64,000 bases of DNA from an uncultured SAR86 cluster bacterium (GTDB lineage: Bacteria > Pseudomonadota > Gammaproteobacteria > Magnimaribacterales > AG-339-G14). The notes below the pieces were generated by a model. That model ran no database searches. It had not been told where the DNA came from and was given only the letters and a program-made list of their open reading frames with translations. The stretch's first letter is position 1. Each line of letters starts with the position of its first letter. Shown here piece after piece: positions 1 to 8,538 of this stretch. The stretch covers positions 24,601-88,600 of the forward strand of contig CABZIF010000006.1 in NCBI GenBank assembly GCA_902525735.1, written 5' to 3'. Made by a program: the position numbers and the translations under genes.

Positions 1-666
1 GGCTTTTCTAGTCAAAAACCTGGTTGCGCAGGCAAACCATTTCTTGGCATTAATCCTGCGCTCATAGACGAACAAGGAAAGGAAGTCGAAGGCGCTGGAA
101 AAGGTAACTTAGTAATAAAAAGTTCTTGGCCTTCTCAGATAAGAACAGTCTATGGCGATCATAAAAGGTGCGTAGATACTTATTATTCAAATTACAGAGG
201 TTATTACTTCACGGGCGATGGCGCTGAAAGAGATGCCGATGGTTTTTATAGAATTACTGGAAGAGTTGATGATGTCTTGAATGTTTCTGGTCATAGACTC
301 GGTACTGCTGAAATAGAAAGTGCGTTAGTCTTGCACGAATCAGTTGCAGAAGCAGCGGTCGTTGGCTTTGAACACGAAATTAAAGGGCAAGGCATTTACT
401 GTTATGTAAATCTCATGAAAGAAGCAAAACCATCCGATGTAATAACCGGAGAATTAGTAAATCTTATTGTCAAAGAAATTGGACCAATTGCGAAACCTGA
501 TTCCATACAGTTTTGTTATGATTTACCAAAAACTAGATCAGGAAAAATCATGCGAAGAATTTTAAGAAAGATTGCTGAGAATGAATTAAATAATTTAGGA
601 GATACTACAACGCTTGCAGACCCTGGCATTGTAGACATATTGATAAAAGAAAGATTAAATAAATAA
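1..666 (+). CDS. acs: Acetyl-CoA synthetase, C-terminal part (5' truncated by window edge)
   Basis: Activates acetate to acetyl-CoA through an acetyl-AMP intermediate. The reading frame is open from base 1, so only about the last 221 codons are present. They hold the C-terminal half of an AMP-forming synthetase: [14 protein letters not shown] (ATP-binding aspartate), then [20 protein letters not shown] (hinge and A8 core motif), and [14 protein letters not shown] with the catalytic, acetylatable lysine. [12 protein letters not shown] is characteristic of Acs rather than of medium- or long-chain acyl-CoA ligases. The stop codon abuts the msrA start, so the two are probably co-transcribed. Propionyl-CoA synthetase is a less likely alternative. 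Confidence 0.92.
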   Translation, partial: GFSSQKPGCAGKPFLGINPALIDEQGKEVEGAGKGNLVIKSSWPSQIRTVYGDHKRCVDTYYSNYRGYYFTGDGAERDADGFYRITGRVDDVLNVSGHRLGTAEIESALVLHESVAEAAVVGFEHEIKGQGIYCYVNLMKEAKPSDVITGELVNLIVKEIGPIAKPDSIQFCYDLPKTRSGKIMRRILRKIAENELNNLGDTTTLADPGIVDILIKERLNK

Positions 667-1296
667 ATGTTCAGATTTAAAAGCTTAAAAATGCCTTCAA
701 AAAATGATTGTCTCCCGGGTAGAAGTCAACGAATTTACAACCCAGAAAATCATTTTGTAACTGGTGCGCCTATGTCAGAGTGCATGTCCAAAGAAAAACC
801 TAGGATTCTTTTTGGAATGGGTTGTTTCTGGGGTGCTGAAAAAATGTTTTGGGATTTGGATTGCGTCAAAGTTACAGGCGTTGGCTATGCCTCTGGATAT
901 ACTCAGAATCCTACTTATGAAGAAGTTTGTTCGGGATTAACCGCGCATTCGGAAATTGTTTTTGTGACGTATGAAGATGAATCTAATTTGGAAGATTTAC
1001 TGCAAGTTTTTTGGGAAGGGCATGATCCTACCCAATTCATGCGTCAAGGTGGTGATGTTGGTACTCAATATAGATCTGGTATTTATTTTTTAGAAAAAAC
1101 TCAAGAGGAATTGGCTCTTAAGACAAAAGACATCTACCAAGCCAAGCTTAACGCCAAAGGATTTGGTGAAATTGTTACCGAAATCTTACCTGTCACTGAA
1201 GAATTTTATGCTGAGGATTATCATCAGCAATACCTAGCAAAAAACCCTAATGGTTATTGCGGGCATGGTGGCTGTGGAGTAAATTTTAAAGACTAA
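667..1296 (+). CDS. msrA: Peptide methionine sulfoxide reductase MsrA
   Basis: Reduces methionine-S-sulfoxide in proteins, repairing oxidative damage in the cytoplasm. The 209-residue product matches the long enterobacterial form. An N-terminal LPGR segment precedes the catalytic GCFWGAEKMFW, whose cysteine attacks the sulfoxide, and a C-terminal GYCGHGGCG holds resolving cysteines. The ATG follows the acs stop codon with no spacer, so translational coupling is likely. The upstream ATG is preferred over internal ones because the LPGR segment is conserved in the family. Confidence 0.95.
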   Translation: MFRFKSLKMPSKNDCLPGRSQRIYNPENHFVTGAPMSECMSKEKPRILFGMGCFWGAEKMFWDLDCVKVTGVGYASGYTQNPTYEEVCSGLTAHSEIVFVTYEDESNLEDLLQVFWEGHDPTQFMRQGGDVGTQYRSGIYFLEKTQEELALKTKDIYQAKLNAKGFGEIVTEILPVTEEFYAEDYHQQYLAKNPNGYCGHGGCGVNFKD

Positions 1297-1332
1297 GGAA
1301 TCAATTAATTTACTTCTTGAAATTATATTTTT

Positions 1333-2148
1333 TTAGCCTTTCCAGAAATAATTATCTTGGTCTTTGAGAACTCTATCTTCTTCGATAAGTTTATTAAGAT
1401 GCGCCTCTAGTGAATATTTAGCTATTCCATATAGGTTCTTATCAACATCGTCATAGACAGAATAAATTAGCTCATCAATTGTTGCTTTAGATGCTTCAGT
1501 AATTGAATCGATTACTTTTTTTTCTCGATACATTCGATGACCAACAATCCAATCAACTACTGAATGAGGGTTTTCCAAGACATTACCATGTCCAGGCGCA
1601 ATATATTTTAGATCTATTCCTTTTAGTAATTCTAAAGAATCAATATATTGTTTCATGTTTCCATCTGGAGGAGCTATAACTACAGTTGATCCATCCATAA
1701 TATGATCGCCAGTAAAAATTAACTTTTCTTCTTCAAGCAAAAAACAAAGATGATTGGAAGCATGCCCGGGAGTATGAATAACTTTCAAAGTATATTCTGC
1801 TTCATTAATTTCATCGCCGTGTTTCAATTCTTTTTTTGTTTTGAAAGTAGGATCTTGCATTTCCTTGTGAAGGGGATACATTCCCATAATAGGTGCAGCA
1901 GTCCTTTGGTGAAGTAATTTTGCCCCCGGAGAATGGTCGTTGTGAGTATGAGTAACTAAAATTTGTTTTATATCTTCTCCGCAAATCTTTGCGATATTTT
2001 CTACGTGCTCTGTTGATGCAGGGCCTGGATCAATGACTGTAATTTCTTGGTGGCCAACTAAATATGTATTAGTGCCTCCACCAGTAAATACTCCTCCATT
2101 ATCAGCAGTAATTCTTCTTACTAAAGGTGATATTTCAATAATCTTCAT
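1333..2148 (-). CDS. Metallo-beta-lactamase fold hydrolase (LACTB2/GloB-like)
   Basis: A 271-residue soluble MBL-fold hydrolase. The metal-binding THTHNDHSPG lies at residues 66-75 (H67, H69, D71, H72), with further ligands in HTPGHAS and FTGDHIMDG and a late PGHG motif. The C-terminal winged-helix-like region is typical of the LACTB2 group of thioester hydrolases or RNases. Its start overlaps the upstream NUDIX gene by 14 bp, so the two are translated as a pair. The substrate cannot be told from sequence; thioesters, lactones or RNA are all possible. Confidence 0.85.
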   Translation of the reverse strand: MKIIEISPLVRRITADNGGVFTGGGTNTYLVGHQEITVIDPGPASTEHVENIAKICGEDIKQILVTHTHNDHSPGAKLLHQRTAAPIMGMYPLHKEMQDPTFKTKKELKHGDEINEAEYTLKVIHTPGHASNHLCFLLEEEKLIFTGDHIMDGSTVVIAPPDGNMKQYIDSLELLKGIDLKYIAPGHGNVLENPHSVVDWIVGHRMYREKKVIDSITEASKATIDELIYSVYDDVDKNLYGIAKYSLEAHLNKLIEEDRVLKDQDNYFWKG

Positions 2149-3004
2149 AACCTTCGTCGCCTGGAAGCAAACCTATCATTTTTCCATCTTTCATAAAAAA
2201 TTTTGGTTCGATTGACGAAACCTCTCTTTGGCACTTAACTTTGTTTTCCAATAAATCATCTGTAGACGAAAATCCTACTATTGCCTCAAGATTTCTTATT
2301 GTCGGCAATATTATTGGAAATTTTCCTTCTTCTCCGCCTTTGATAGCATTTTCTGGAGTTATCCATATGCTTTCTACTCCTTCGCTTCCATCATGTATTG
2401 CTTTTTGATCTGATGGCGCCAAAGCAATAAAAAATCTTGTGCTATATCGTTTCATTTCCATTTTAGGTGTAATCCAATGTGATACATAGGCCAGCCTATC
2501 AACGGCTAATTTTAAATTTAATTGTTTACACAGCTCCAATAAAACTGGCTCACCTCTATTAAGTTTATCTCTATATGAAGCTAATATTTCTATCTCTTCT
2601 TCATCGGAAGCCCCAAATAAATCGCCATTTTCTCTATAAGCAAGTAGCACGCCACATTCTTCAAAGCACTCTCTTATGCATGCTATCCAATAATTTAATC
2701 CACCGCTTTCAACATTGAGAATTTGTGAAGCCATCTCATCAGTTAAACCAGAACAAAAACTATTTATTTCTATTTCTTCATCAACAGGATCAAGTTTTCC
2801 CCCTGGAAAAACCCACGCACCTCCAAAATTTGTTTTTGCATTTCTCTTGATCATAAAAACTTCAATTTCATTTTCAAAAGCCCTTACCAGCAGCACTGTG
2901 GCTGCTGGTTTAGGATCTGAAGGAGGAGCTCCAGGCTCAGCTTTCTGAATGTTTACAGATTCTTGTTTAGACAAGATTTCGGGAAATTCTTGATCTTTTG
3001 CCAT
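2135..3004 (-). CDS. NUDIX hydrolase, NUDT19-like, with split Nudix box
   Basis: Likely hydrolyses a nucleoside-diphosphate-linked compound. By family analogy with NUDT19/RP2 this could be CoA or acyl-CoA derivatives, which is an inference. The Nudix signature starts at FPGGKLDP (residues 66-73) and resumes at RECFEECGVLL (111-121). A roughly 30-residue insertion separates the two halves, as in NUDT19 relatives. The product is 289 residues, longer than simple MutT proteins. It overlaps the MBL gene downstream by 14 bp and lies 6 bp from the nitronate monooxygenase gene, so all three probably form one operon. Confidence 0.85.
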   Translation of the reverse strand: MAKDQEFPEILSKQESVNIQKAEPGAPPSDPKPAATVLLVRAFENEIEVFMIKRNAKTNFGGAWVFPGGKLDPVDEEIEINSFCSGLTDEMASQILNVESGGLNYWIACIRECFEECGVLLAYRENGDLFGASDEEEIEILASYRDKLNRGEPVLLELCKQLNLKLAVDRLAYVSHWITPKMEMKRYSTRFFIALAPSDQKAIHDGSEGVESIWITPENAIKGGEEGKFPIILPTIRNLEAIVGFSSTDDLLENKVKCQREVSSIEPKFFMKDGKMIGLLPGDEGYEDY

Positions 3005-3010
3005 TTAAAA

Positions 3011-3988
3011 CTAGGCAACGAATTTAGAAAGTCTGGCTTTTATTATTTCTTCTGCATCTGAAACAATTCTTTCAACAAGATCAGAACAAGTTGGAATATC
3101 ATGAATCAAGCCCGCAACCATTCCACAACTCCAAGCGCCTGCATCCATGGTGCCTTCCTGCATAATTTTTGGATATACTCCAGCAACTTCATCCATGATA
3201 TCTGTAATTTGTATATCATCTCCAAGAGCTTTTTCTTTCTCTAAAATTTTATCTACTGCTCCATTCGCTAAGACTCTCTCAGTATTCCTTAAAGGTCTCA
3301 TAATTAACTTGGTATCAAGCTCTGACGCAGCTACTAATGCTTCTTTAACATTTTGATGAACAGGAGCTTCTTTAGTAGCAATAAATCTGGTACCCATATT
3401 TATTCCATCTGCTCCCATTGATAAGGCAGCTGCTAATTGTTGTCCATTACCCATGCCTCCTGATGCAACAAAAGGAATAGATAATTCCTCTGCAGCTCTT
3501 GGAAGGAGGATCATGTTTGGAATATCATCTTCTCCTGGGTGCCCACCACACTCGAAACCATCGACACTTACTGCATCACATCCAATTTTTTCTGCCTTTA
3601 ATGAGTGTCTAACAGAGGTACATTTATGAATCACCTTGATTCCTGCACCCTTCAAGTCCGGCATGTAAGCTTCAGGACTTCTTCCAGCAGTTTCAACTAT
3701 CTTTATGCCACCTTCAACAATAGCTTGGATATAACCAGGATAATCTGGCTCCTGAAATCCTGGTAAAAAAGTTAAATTAACTCCAAAAGGTTTATCAGTC
3801 ATTTCATGACATTTTGCTATTTCCTTTGCTAAGTCTTCGGGACTTTTTTGAGTAAGACCAGTTATTATTCCTAGCCCTCCAGCATTTGCAACAGCGGATG
3901 CCATTTCCGCAAAACCTACATAATGCATTCCCCCTTGAATGATTGGGTGTTTAATTCCGAACATTTCTGTGATTTTCGTTTTAATCAT
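3011..3988 (-). CDS. Nitronate monooxygenase / 2-nitropropane dioxygenase family flavoprotein
   Basis: An FMN-dependent TIM-barrel oxidoreductase of 325 residues. The N-terminal HPIIQGGMHYVG, the central VDGFECGGHPGEDD, and the phosphate-binding ASGGMGNGQQLAAALSMGAD are hallmarks of the NMO/NPD family. Members detoxify nitronates or act as enoyl reductases of the FabK type; this sequence does not resolve which. It is the first gene of the NMO-NUDIX-MBL run on the minus strand and is transcribed divergently from nnrD. Confidence 0.85.
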   Translation of the reverse strand: MIKTKITEMFGIKHPIIQGGMHYVGFAEMASAVANAGGLGIITGLTQKSPEDLAKEIAKCHEMTDKPFGVNLTFLPGFQEPDYPGYIQAIVEGGIKIVETAGRSPEAYMPDLKGAGIKVIHKCTSVRHSLKAEKIGCDAVSVDGFECGGHPGEDDIPNMILLPRAAEELSIPFVASGGMGNGQQLAAALSMGADGINMGTRFIATKEAPVHQNVKEALVAASELDTKLIMRPLRNTERVLANGAVDKILEKEKALGDDIQITDIMDEVAGVYPKIMQEGTMDAGAWSCGMVAGLIHDIPTCSDLVERIVSDAEEIIKARLSKFVA

Positions 3989-4034
3989 CTTTTATCTCTC
4001 CAAAAAAATTAGTTAGTACATTACTATATCTATA

Positions 4035-4913
4035 ATGACGAGGGTTGCAATAAATGATACAAACAACTTCAAAAAAATAATGAAAGCGCAAAAAATAAAT
4101 TCCTTAACACTTAAAAGGAAACTAATTAGATCTTCCGACGCTCATAAGGGGGAATTTGGACATGTGCTAGTTATAGGAGGAAATATTGGATTTGGGGGAG
4201 CTGGCCTATTGGCTTCCAAAGCTTCAGTTAATTGTGGAGCCGGTTTAGTATCTTTAGCAACCAGATCCAGTCATGTATCTGCCTCGTTGAATTTTTGCCC
4301 TGAAGTTATGGTCAAGCCTGTTGACTCGGGTCAAGCGCTTGAAAAATACTTGAATTCGCCATCGGTAATTTGTTTAGGTCCAGGTCTAGGGCAGGACTTT
4401 TGGTCCGAACAAATGATATATAAATCTTTAGAAGCAGCAAAAAAAAATAATGTGCCCATGCTTATTGATGCAGATGGCCTGAATCTTTTGCCTAAGTTTA
4501 TAAAAAAATTACCTCTCCCAAAAAAAATAGTTCTTACCCCGCATGTTGGGGAAGCCTCAATACTTTTAAATACATCCAAAGAAAAAATAAAAAAAAATAG
4601 AGTACTGAGCGCCAAAAGAATTTCAAAAAAATATTCAGCGGTTGTTGTTTTAAAAGGAGAAAACTCAATTATTTGTTGGAAAGATAATTATTTTATCTGT
4701 GAAAAAGGCAACGCTGGAATGGCTACTGGAGGAATGGGAGATGTCTTAAGCGGAATAATAAGTAGTTTTATTGCCCAAAAAATGACGTTATTAGATGCTG
4801 CGTGTTTAGGTGTCGAATTGCATGCTGAAGCTGCAGATGAATACTCCGAAGTTATTGGAATAAATAGTCTAACCCCAACGGATGTTCTGGATATTGTTAA
4901 AGAACTTATTTAA
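4035..4913 (+). CDS. nnrD: ADP-dependent NAD(P)H-hydrate dehydratase (YjeF C-terminal domain only)
   Basis: Repairs hydrated NAD(P)H (NADHX/NADPHX). The 292 residues match the ribokinase-fold C-terminal half of E. coli YjeF/Nnr. Visible are GHVLVIGGNIGFGGA, VICLGPGLGQ, LIDADGLNLL, LTPHVGE and the catalytic TGGMGDVLSG. The N-terminal NnrE epimerase half is missing here and may be encoded elsewhere. A second in-frame ATG at 4080 is an equally plausible start, since the first 15 residues look non-conserved. The next gene is tsaE, 8 bp away, which preserves the common nnr-tsaE order. Confidence 0.9.
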   Translation: MTRVAINDTNNFKKIMKAQKINSLTLKRKLIRSSDAHKGEFGHVLVIGGNIGFGGAGLLASKASVNCGAGLVSLATRSSHVSASLNFCPEVMVKPVDSGQALEKYLNSPSVICLGPGLGQDFWSEQMIYKSLEAAKKNNVPMLIDADGLNLLPKFIKKLPLPKKIVLTPHVGEASILLNTSKEKIKKNRVLSAKRISKKYSAVVVLKGENSIICWKDNYFICEKGNAGMATGGMGDVLSGIISSFIAQKMTLLDAACLGVELHAEAADEYSEVIGINSLTPTDVLDIVKELI

Positions 4914-4921
4914 TAATTCTA

Positions 4922-5365
4922 ATGAAGAATAAATTAACGTTAAGCTCTTTAGAAGATACAAAAAAATTAGGTCAAGAATTAGCTAAAGAAATATTAAAAA
5001 GAAAGGGTGAGGCTGCATTTATTGTTTTTCTTGATGGCGACCTTGGAACAGGCAAAACAACTCTAGTTAAAGAAATTATTTTTGCCCTAGGAGTGAAAGA
5101 GAAAGTTAAAAGTCCAACATTTACCATCATTGAGCCTTACGAACTTAATAATGAAAATATCTATCACATTGATCTCTATAGAATAATTGATCCCACTGAA
5201 CTTGAAATTATTGGCCTAAGAGAATATTTAAACGAATCAAATGCAATAATATTTATAGAATGGCCAGAGAAAAGCTACGGATATTTGAAAAAATTTGATT
5301 TGAAAATTTCCTTGAAACATTCATCTGAAAAGGAAAGAAAATGCAGAATTGAACTAAATACCTAG
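4922..5365 (+). CDS. tsaE: tRNA threonylcarbamoyladenosine biosynthesis ATPase TsaE
   Basis: ATPase that drives turnover of the TsaBD complex making t6A37 in ANN-decoding tRNAs. The 147-residue product carries a Walker A at GDLGTGKTTL, a SPTFTIIEPY switch segment, and HIDLYRI plus FIEWPEK in the C-terminal half, all typical of TsaE/YjeE. It follows nnrD by 8 bp. The 3' end overlaps the convergent MazG-like gene by 12 bp. Confidence 0.93.
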   Translation: MKNKLTLSSLEDTKKLGQELAKEILKRKGEAAFIVFLDGDLGTGKTTLVKEIIFALGVKEKVKSPTFTIIEPYELNNENIYHIDLYRIIDPTELEIIGLREYLNESNAIIFIEWPEKSYGYLKKFDLKISLKHSSEKERKCRIELNT

Positions 5366-5722
5366 AACTTTTTTTAAATCAGGTTTGAAATAAGTATCAG
5401 GCTTCATGATTTTGCCAGCGTCGTTTTTTACAGCTTTTCCGTCAACAAATTTGCTCATGTTTGAGGATCTTACTTCCTCCCAAACTTTATTGAAATCTAT
5501 GCCACAACTAGAACACATGCCCATAATTACCCATACCATATCTGTGAGCCCGTCCGCTACTTCTACCAAATCATTGTTTTCAAAAGCTTGAAGCGTCTCT
5601 TTATATTCTTCCGTTATTAAATTCATATAAAGTTTTTGTTGATCTCCCTGCAACGAAAGTTCTTTATTTATTGGTTGGTCTCCTGCGGTCATAAAATCTT
5701 CGACATCTTTTTGATAGGACAT
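5354..5722 (-). CDS. MazG-like nucleotide pyrophosphohydrolase
   Basis: A 122-residue all-alpha NTP pyrophosphohydrolase-like protein. The metal-binding pattern EEYKE (about residues 38-42) followed by EVADGLTDMVWV (about 54-65) fits the MazG/HisE fold. Small stand-alone members like this are frequent in phages and marine bacteria and are thought to clean the nucleotide pool or lower (p)ppGpp. It is a single gene, convergent on tsaE and divergent from the next small gene. The function is inferred from fold motifs only. Confidence 0.72.
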   Translation of the reverse strand: MSYQKDVEDFMTAGDQPINKELSLQGDQQKLYMNLITEEYKETLQAFENNDLVEVADGLTDMVWVIMGMCSSCGIDFNKVWEEVRSSNMSKFVDGKAVKNDAGKIMKPDTYFKPDLKKVLGI

Positions 5723-5788
5723 GAATTCTCCTTAACTTGATTACTTTTTTTTAATACTTCTATATTATTTCAGGTAAACAGTTAAAAG

Positions 5789-6223
5789 ATGGAAATTATT
5801 TTAAAAGATGGTTCTTACTATGAAATTGAGCAAAGCGATTTAATTTCTTGGCAAAGAACATATCATGAGTGCAATGTTTATCATGAAATAAATGCAGCTA
5901 GAGAATGGTGTCAAGCTAATCCATCTAGAAGAAAAACTAAAAGGGGGATAAAAAGATTTCTTAATGCTTGGCTTTCTAAAGCACATAAATTAAAAGGAAG
6001 CCCCTTTATTTTTAGTAATCAGACAAACTCAAACTCTATTAAAGAATCAATGTACGATATTTCTTGGGTAGAGGAAGAAAACAAGCTAGAAATCTCTAAG
6101 TGGTATATAAAAAACAAAGGATTTTATTTTCATGATGGAAAAAAATACACTGAGCCTTTCGGCATAAAAAAAGTAGTTAATATTTCTGAAAAAAGTAAAA
6201 GTCTAAAGAAAAATAAGAAGTAA
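5789..6223 (+). CDS. Small protein resembling the C-terminal domain of phage replication proteins
   Basis: A 144-residue basic protein of unknown function. Its N-terminal half contains W-x(8)-Y-x(3)-N-x(5)-E-x-N-A-A, then REWCQANPSRRKTKRG and FLNAWLSKA. This matches, by memory of the pattern, the short tail domain found at the C-terminus of many phage replisome organiser or DnaT-like proteins (WL-x-NP-x-x-RKT-x-x-G-x-x-x-F-x-x-x-WL). Here it stands alone without a primase, helicase or DNA-binding winged helix, followed by a lysine-rich end. It could be a domesticated phage fragment. The homology is an inference. Confidence 0.6.
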   Translation: MEIILKDGSYYEIEQSDLISWQRTYHECNVYHEINAAREWCQANPSRRKTKRGIKRFLNAWLSKAHKLKGSPFIFSNQTNSNSIKESMYDISWVEEENKLEISKWYIKNKGFYFHDGKKYTEPFGIKKVVNISEKSKSLKKNKK

Positions 6224-6282
6224 ATTCTATTTCTTAAAAAAAATTCTTCTGGTATTATGCGCCAGCATATTTTTAAAGAATT

Positions 6283-6687
6283 ATGAAAAAGGAAACTCAT
6301 CCAGAATATAGAGAAGTATTGTTCCATGACACTAGCGTGGACAAGTATTTTTTAATTCCATCAACTTTAAATACTGATCAAACCAAAGAGTGGGAAGATG
6401 GTAAAACTTATCCTTATTACCCTCTTGATATTTCATCTGCTTCTCATCCTTTTTACACGGGAAAACACAAAATTGTCGATACTGGCGGAAGAGTAGATAG
6501 ATTCAAAAAACGTTTTGCTAAAACTGCATCAGCTAAGCAAAATTTAGTCGAAGCTCCAACTGAAGAAGTTGTTAAAGTAGCTCAAGAAGAAGTATCTGAA
6601 GCTTCAACTGAAGAAGTCCAAGAAGATATAACTGTAGCTCCAACTGAAGAAGTTGTTGAAGAAGAAACACCAAAAGAAAAAGAATAA
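6283..6687 (+). CDS. rpmE2: 50S ribosomal protein L31 type B with acidic repeat tail
   Basis: Ribosomal large-subunit protein. Residues 1-85 match L31 type B (YkgM): [29 protein letters not shown] and [12 protein letters not shown]. The zinc-binding CxxC pairs of type A L31 are absent, so this is the zinc-independent form. Residues after about 88 form a non-family extension of about 45 residues, rich in Glu, Val, Thr and Ala, with APTEEVV present twice and one degenerate copy. The total is 134 residues against the usual 80-90. A -10-like TATTAT lies about 25 bp upstream of the start. Confidence 0.93.
   Translation: MKKETHPEYREVLFHDTSVDKYFLIPSTLNTDQTKEWEDGKTYPYYPLDISSASHPFYTGKHKIVDTGGRVDRFKKRFAKTASAKQNLVEAPTEEVVKVAQEEVSEASTEEVQEDITVAPTEEVVEEETPKEKE
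6553..6657 (+). repeat. Direct repeats in the rpmE2 tail
   Basis: A 21-bp sequence beginning GCTCCAACTGAAGAAG occurs identically at 6553-6573 and 6637-6657. A diverged copy lies at 6601-6618 (GCTTCAACTGAAGAAGTC). All three are in frame and encode the A-P/S-T-E-E-V units of the acidic tail, which points to expansion by slippage or unequal exchange. Confidence 0.85.
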
Positions 6688-6750
6688 TCCTTAGCTAACT
6701 TTCATTAAAGTTATTCATTTGAAGATTGCTCTTTTAAAATCTGAAATTTT

Positions 6751-8538
6751 ATGAATTCGAAAGATATAAGAAATATCGCAATAATTGCTCATGTTGATCA
6801 TGGAAAAACTACATTGGTTGATAAGTTGCTTCAGCAATCAGGAACTCTTGATAGAAAAGATATTGGTTCTGAGAGAATTATGGATTCGAATGATCAGGAA
6901 AAAGAAAGAGGCATTACAATTTTGGCAAAAAATACAGCTATAAAATGGAAAGATCATAAAATAAATATTGTGGATACCCCTGGTCATGCAGATTTTGGAG
7001 GAGAAGTTGAAAGAGTTTTGTCCATGGTCGACTCTGTTCTTTTGCTAGTTGATGCTGTAGATGGGCCAATGCCACAGACTAGATTTGTTACTGAAAAAGC
7101 CTTCGAACAGGGTCTTAATCCAATATTAGTTATTAATAAAATTGACAGACCTGGAGCTCGGCCTGATTGGGTTTTAGATCAGGTTTTCGATCTATTTGAC
7201 CGGCTTGGAGGAAATGACCAACAAATGGATTTCCCTGTTATTTATGCTTCTGCATTAAATGGCGTGGCGGGAAATGAGTTAGAAGATATTAAAGAGGACA
7301 TGGCTCCTTTATTGGACTTAGTGCTTAAAGAAGTCAGCCCTCCAGATGTTGATACTGAAAAGCCTTTTCAAATGCAAATAAGTGCTTTAGATAGTAATAG
7401 CTATGTGGGGGTGATCGGCATTGGAAGAATTACTTGTGGAAAACTCAAACCTAACGATCAAGTAATAGTAATTGATGTAAAAAAAGATCAAAGAAAAGCA
7501 AAAATTTTACAGGTCATGAGTCACGATGGATTAGAAAGAATAGAAGTTGAAGAAGCAGAAGCAGGAGATATTATTTGTATAACCGGAATAGAAAACCTAT
7601 ATATATCAGATACTTTATGTAACCCTGAAAAAATCGAAGCTCTTCCTCCTTTGTCTGTAGACGAACCTACTGTAAGTATGACATTTCAAGTAAATGATTC
7701 GCCTTTTGCAGGGCAAGACGGAAAGTTTGTAACTTCAAGAAATATAAAAGAAAGACTTGAACAAGAACTCTTGAGTAATGTTGCGCTTAGGGTTGAACCT
7801 GGTGAATCATCAGATAAATTTAAGGTTTCTGGTAGAGGCGAATTACATTTGTCAGTTCTAATTGAAAGTATGCGAAGAGATGGTTTTGAATTAGGCGTAT
7901 CAAAACCTCAAGTAATTCAAAAAGAAGTAAATGGGGAAATTCATGAGCCTTTTGAGCAAATTGTTATCGATCTTGAAGAAGAGCATCAAGGCTCAATTAT
8001 GGAAGAAATGGGTTTAAGAAAAGCAGAACTAAAAAATATGCAGCCAGATGGAAAAGGAAGAATCAAACTTGAATTTATAGCGCCCTCGAGGGGAATGATT
8101 GGGTTTAGGTCGCATTTCTTAACTTTAACGAGTGGCTCAGGAATTTTGACAAGTGTTTTTGATCATTATGGTCCAGCTAAAAAAGGTGAAGTTACTAATA
8201 GACAAAGTGGGGTTTTGGTATCGATGACAAATGGAAAAACTTTGTCTTATTCACTATTCAATCTTCAAAATAGAGGAAAATTATTTGTTGGTCATGGACT
8301 TGATATTTATAAAGGGCAAATTGTCGGTCTTCATTCAAGAGATAATGATTTGCCAGTAAACCCAACTAAGGCAAAACAACTTACAAATGTCAGAGCCTCA
8401 GGCACAGATGAAAATCTAATTTTAACTCCTCATATAGAACATTCTTTGGAGCAAGCTTTGGAATTTATAGAAGACGATGAGTTGGTAGAGGTGACTCCAA
8501 GCGCTATAAGACTCAGAAAGAAATCTTTTACTTTTTAA
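6751..8538 (+). CDS. typA: Ribosome-associated GTPase TypA/BipA
   Basis: Translational GTPase involved in 50S assembly and stress adaptation. The 595-residue product has [12 protein letters not shown] (G1), RGITIL (G2), [13 protein letters not shown] (G3) and [10 protein letters not shown] (G4). EF-G-like domains and the BipA-specific C-terminal domain follow ([26 protein letters not shown]). The length is normal. The last 4 bp overlap the convergent mpl gene. Confidence 0.97.
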   Translation: MNSKDIRNIAIIAHVDHGKTTLVDKLLQQSGTLDRKDIGSERIMDSNDQEKERGITILAKNTAIKWKDHKINIVDTPGHADFGGEVERVLSMVDSVLLLVDAVDGPMPQTRFVTEKAFEQGLNPILVINKIDRPGARPDWVLDQVFDLFDRLGGNDQQMDFPVIYASALNGVAGNELEDIKEDMAPLLDLVLKEVSPPDVDTEKPFQMQISALDSNSYVGVIGIGRITCGKLKPNDQVIVIDVKKDQRKAKILQVMSHDGLERIEVEEAEAGDIICITGIENLYISDTLCNPEKIEALPPLSVDEPTVSMTFQVNDSPFAGQDGKFVTSRNIKERLEQELLSNVALRVEPGESSDKFKVSGRGELHLSVLIESMRRDGFELGVSKPQVIQKEVNGEIHEPFEQIVIDLEEEHQGSIMEEMGLRKAELKNMQPDGKGRIKLEFIAPSRGMIGFRSHFLTLTSGSGILTSVFDHYGPAKKGEVTNRQSGVLVSMTNGKTLSYSLFNLQNRGKLFVGHGLDIYKGQIVGLHSRDNDLPVNPTKAKQLTNVRASGTDENLILTPHIEHSLEQALEFIEDDELVEVTPSAIRLRKKSFTF

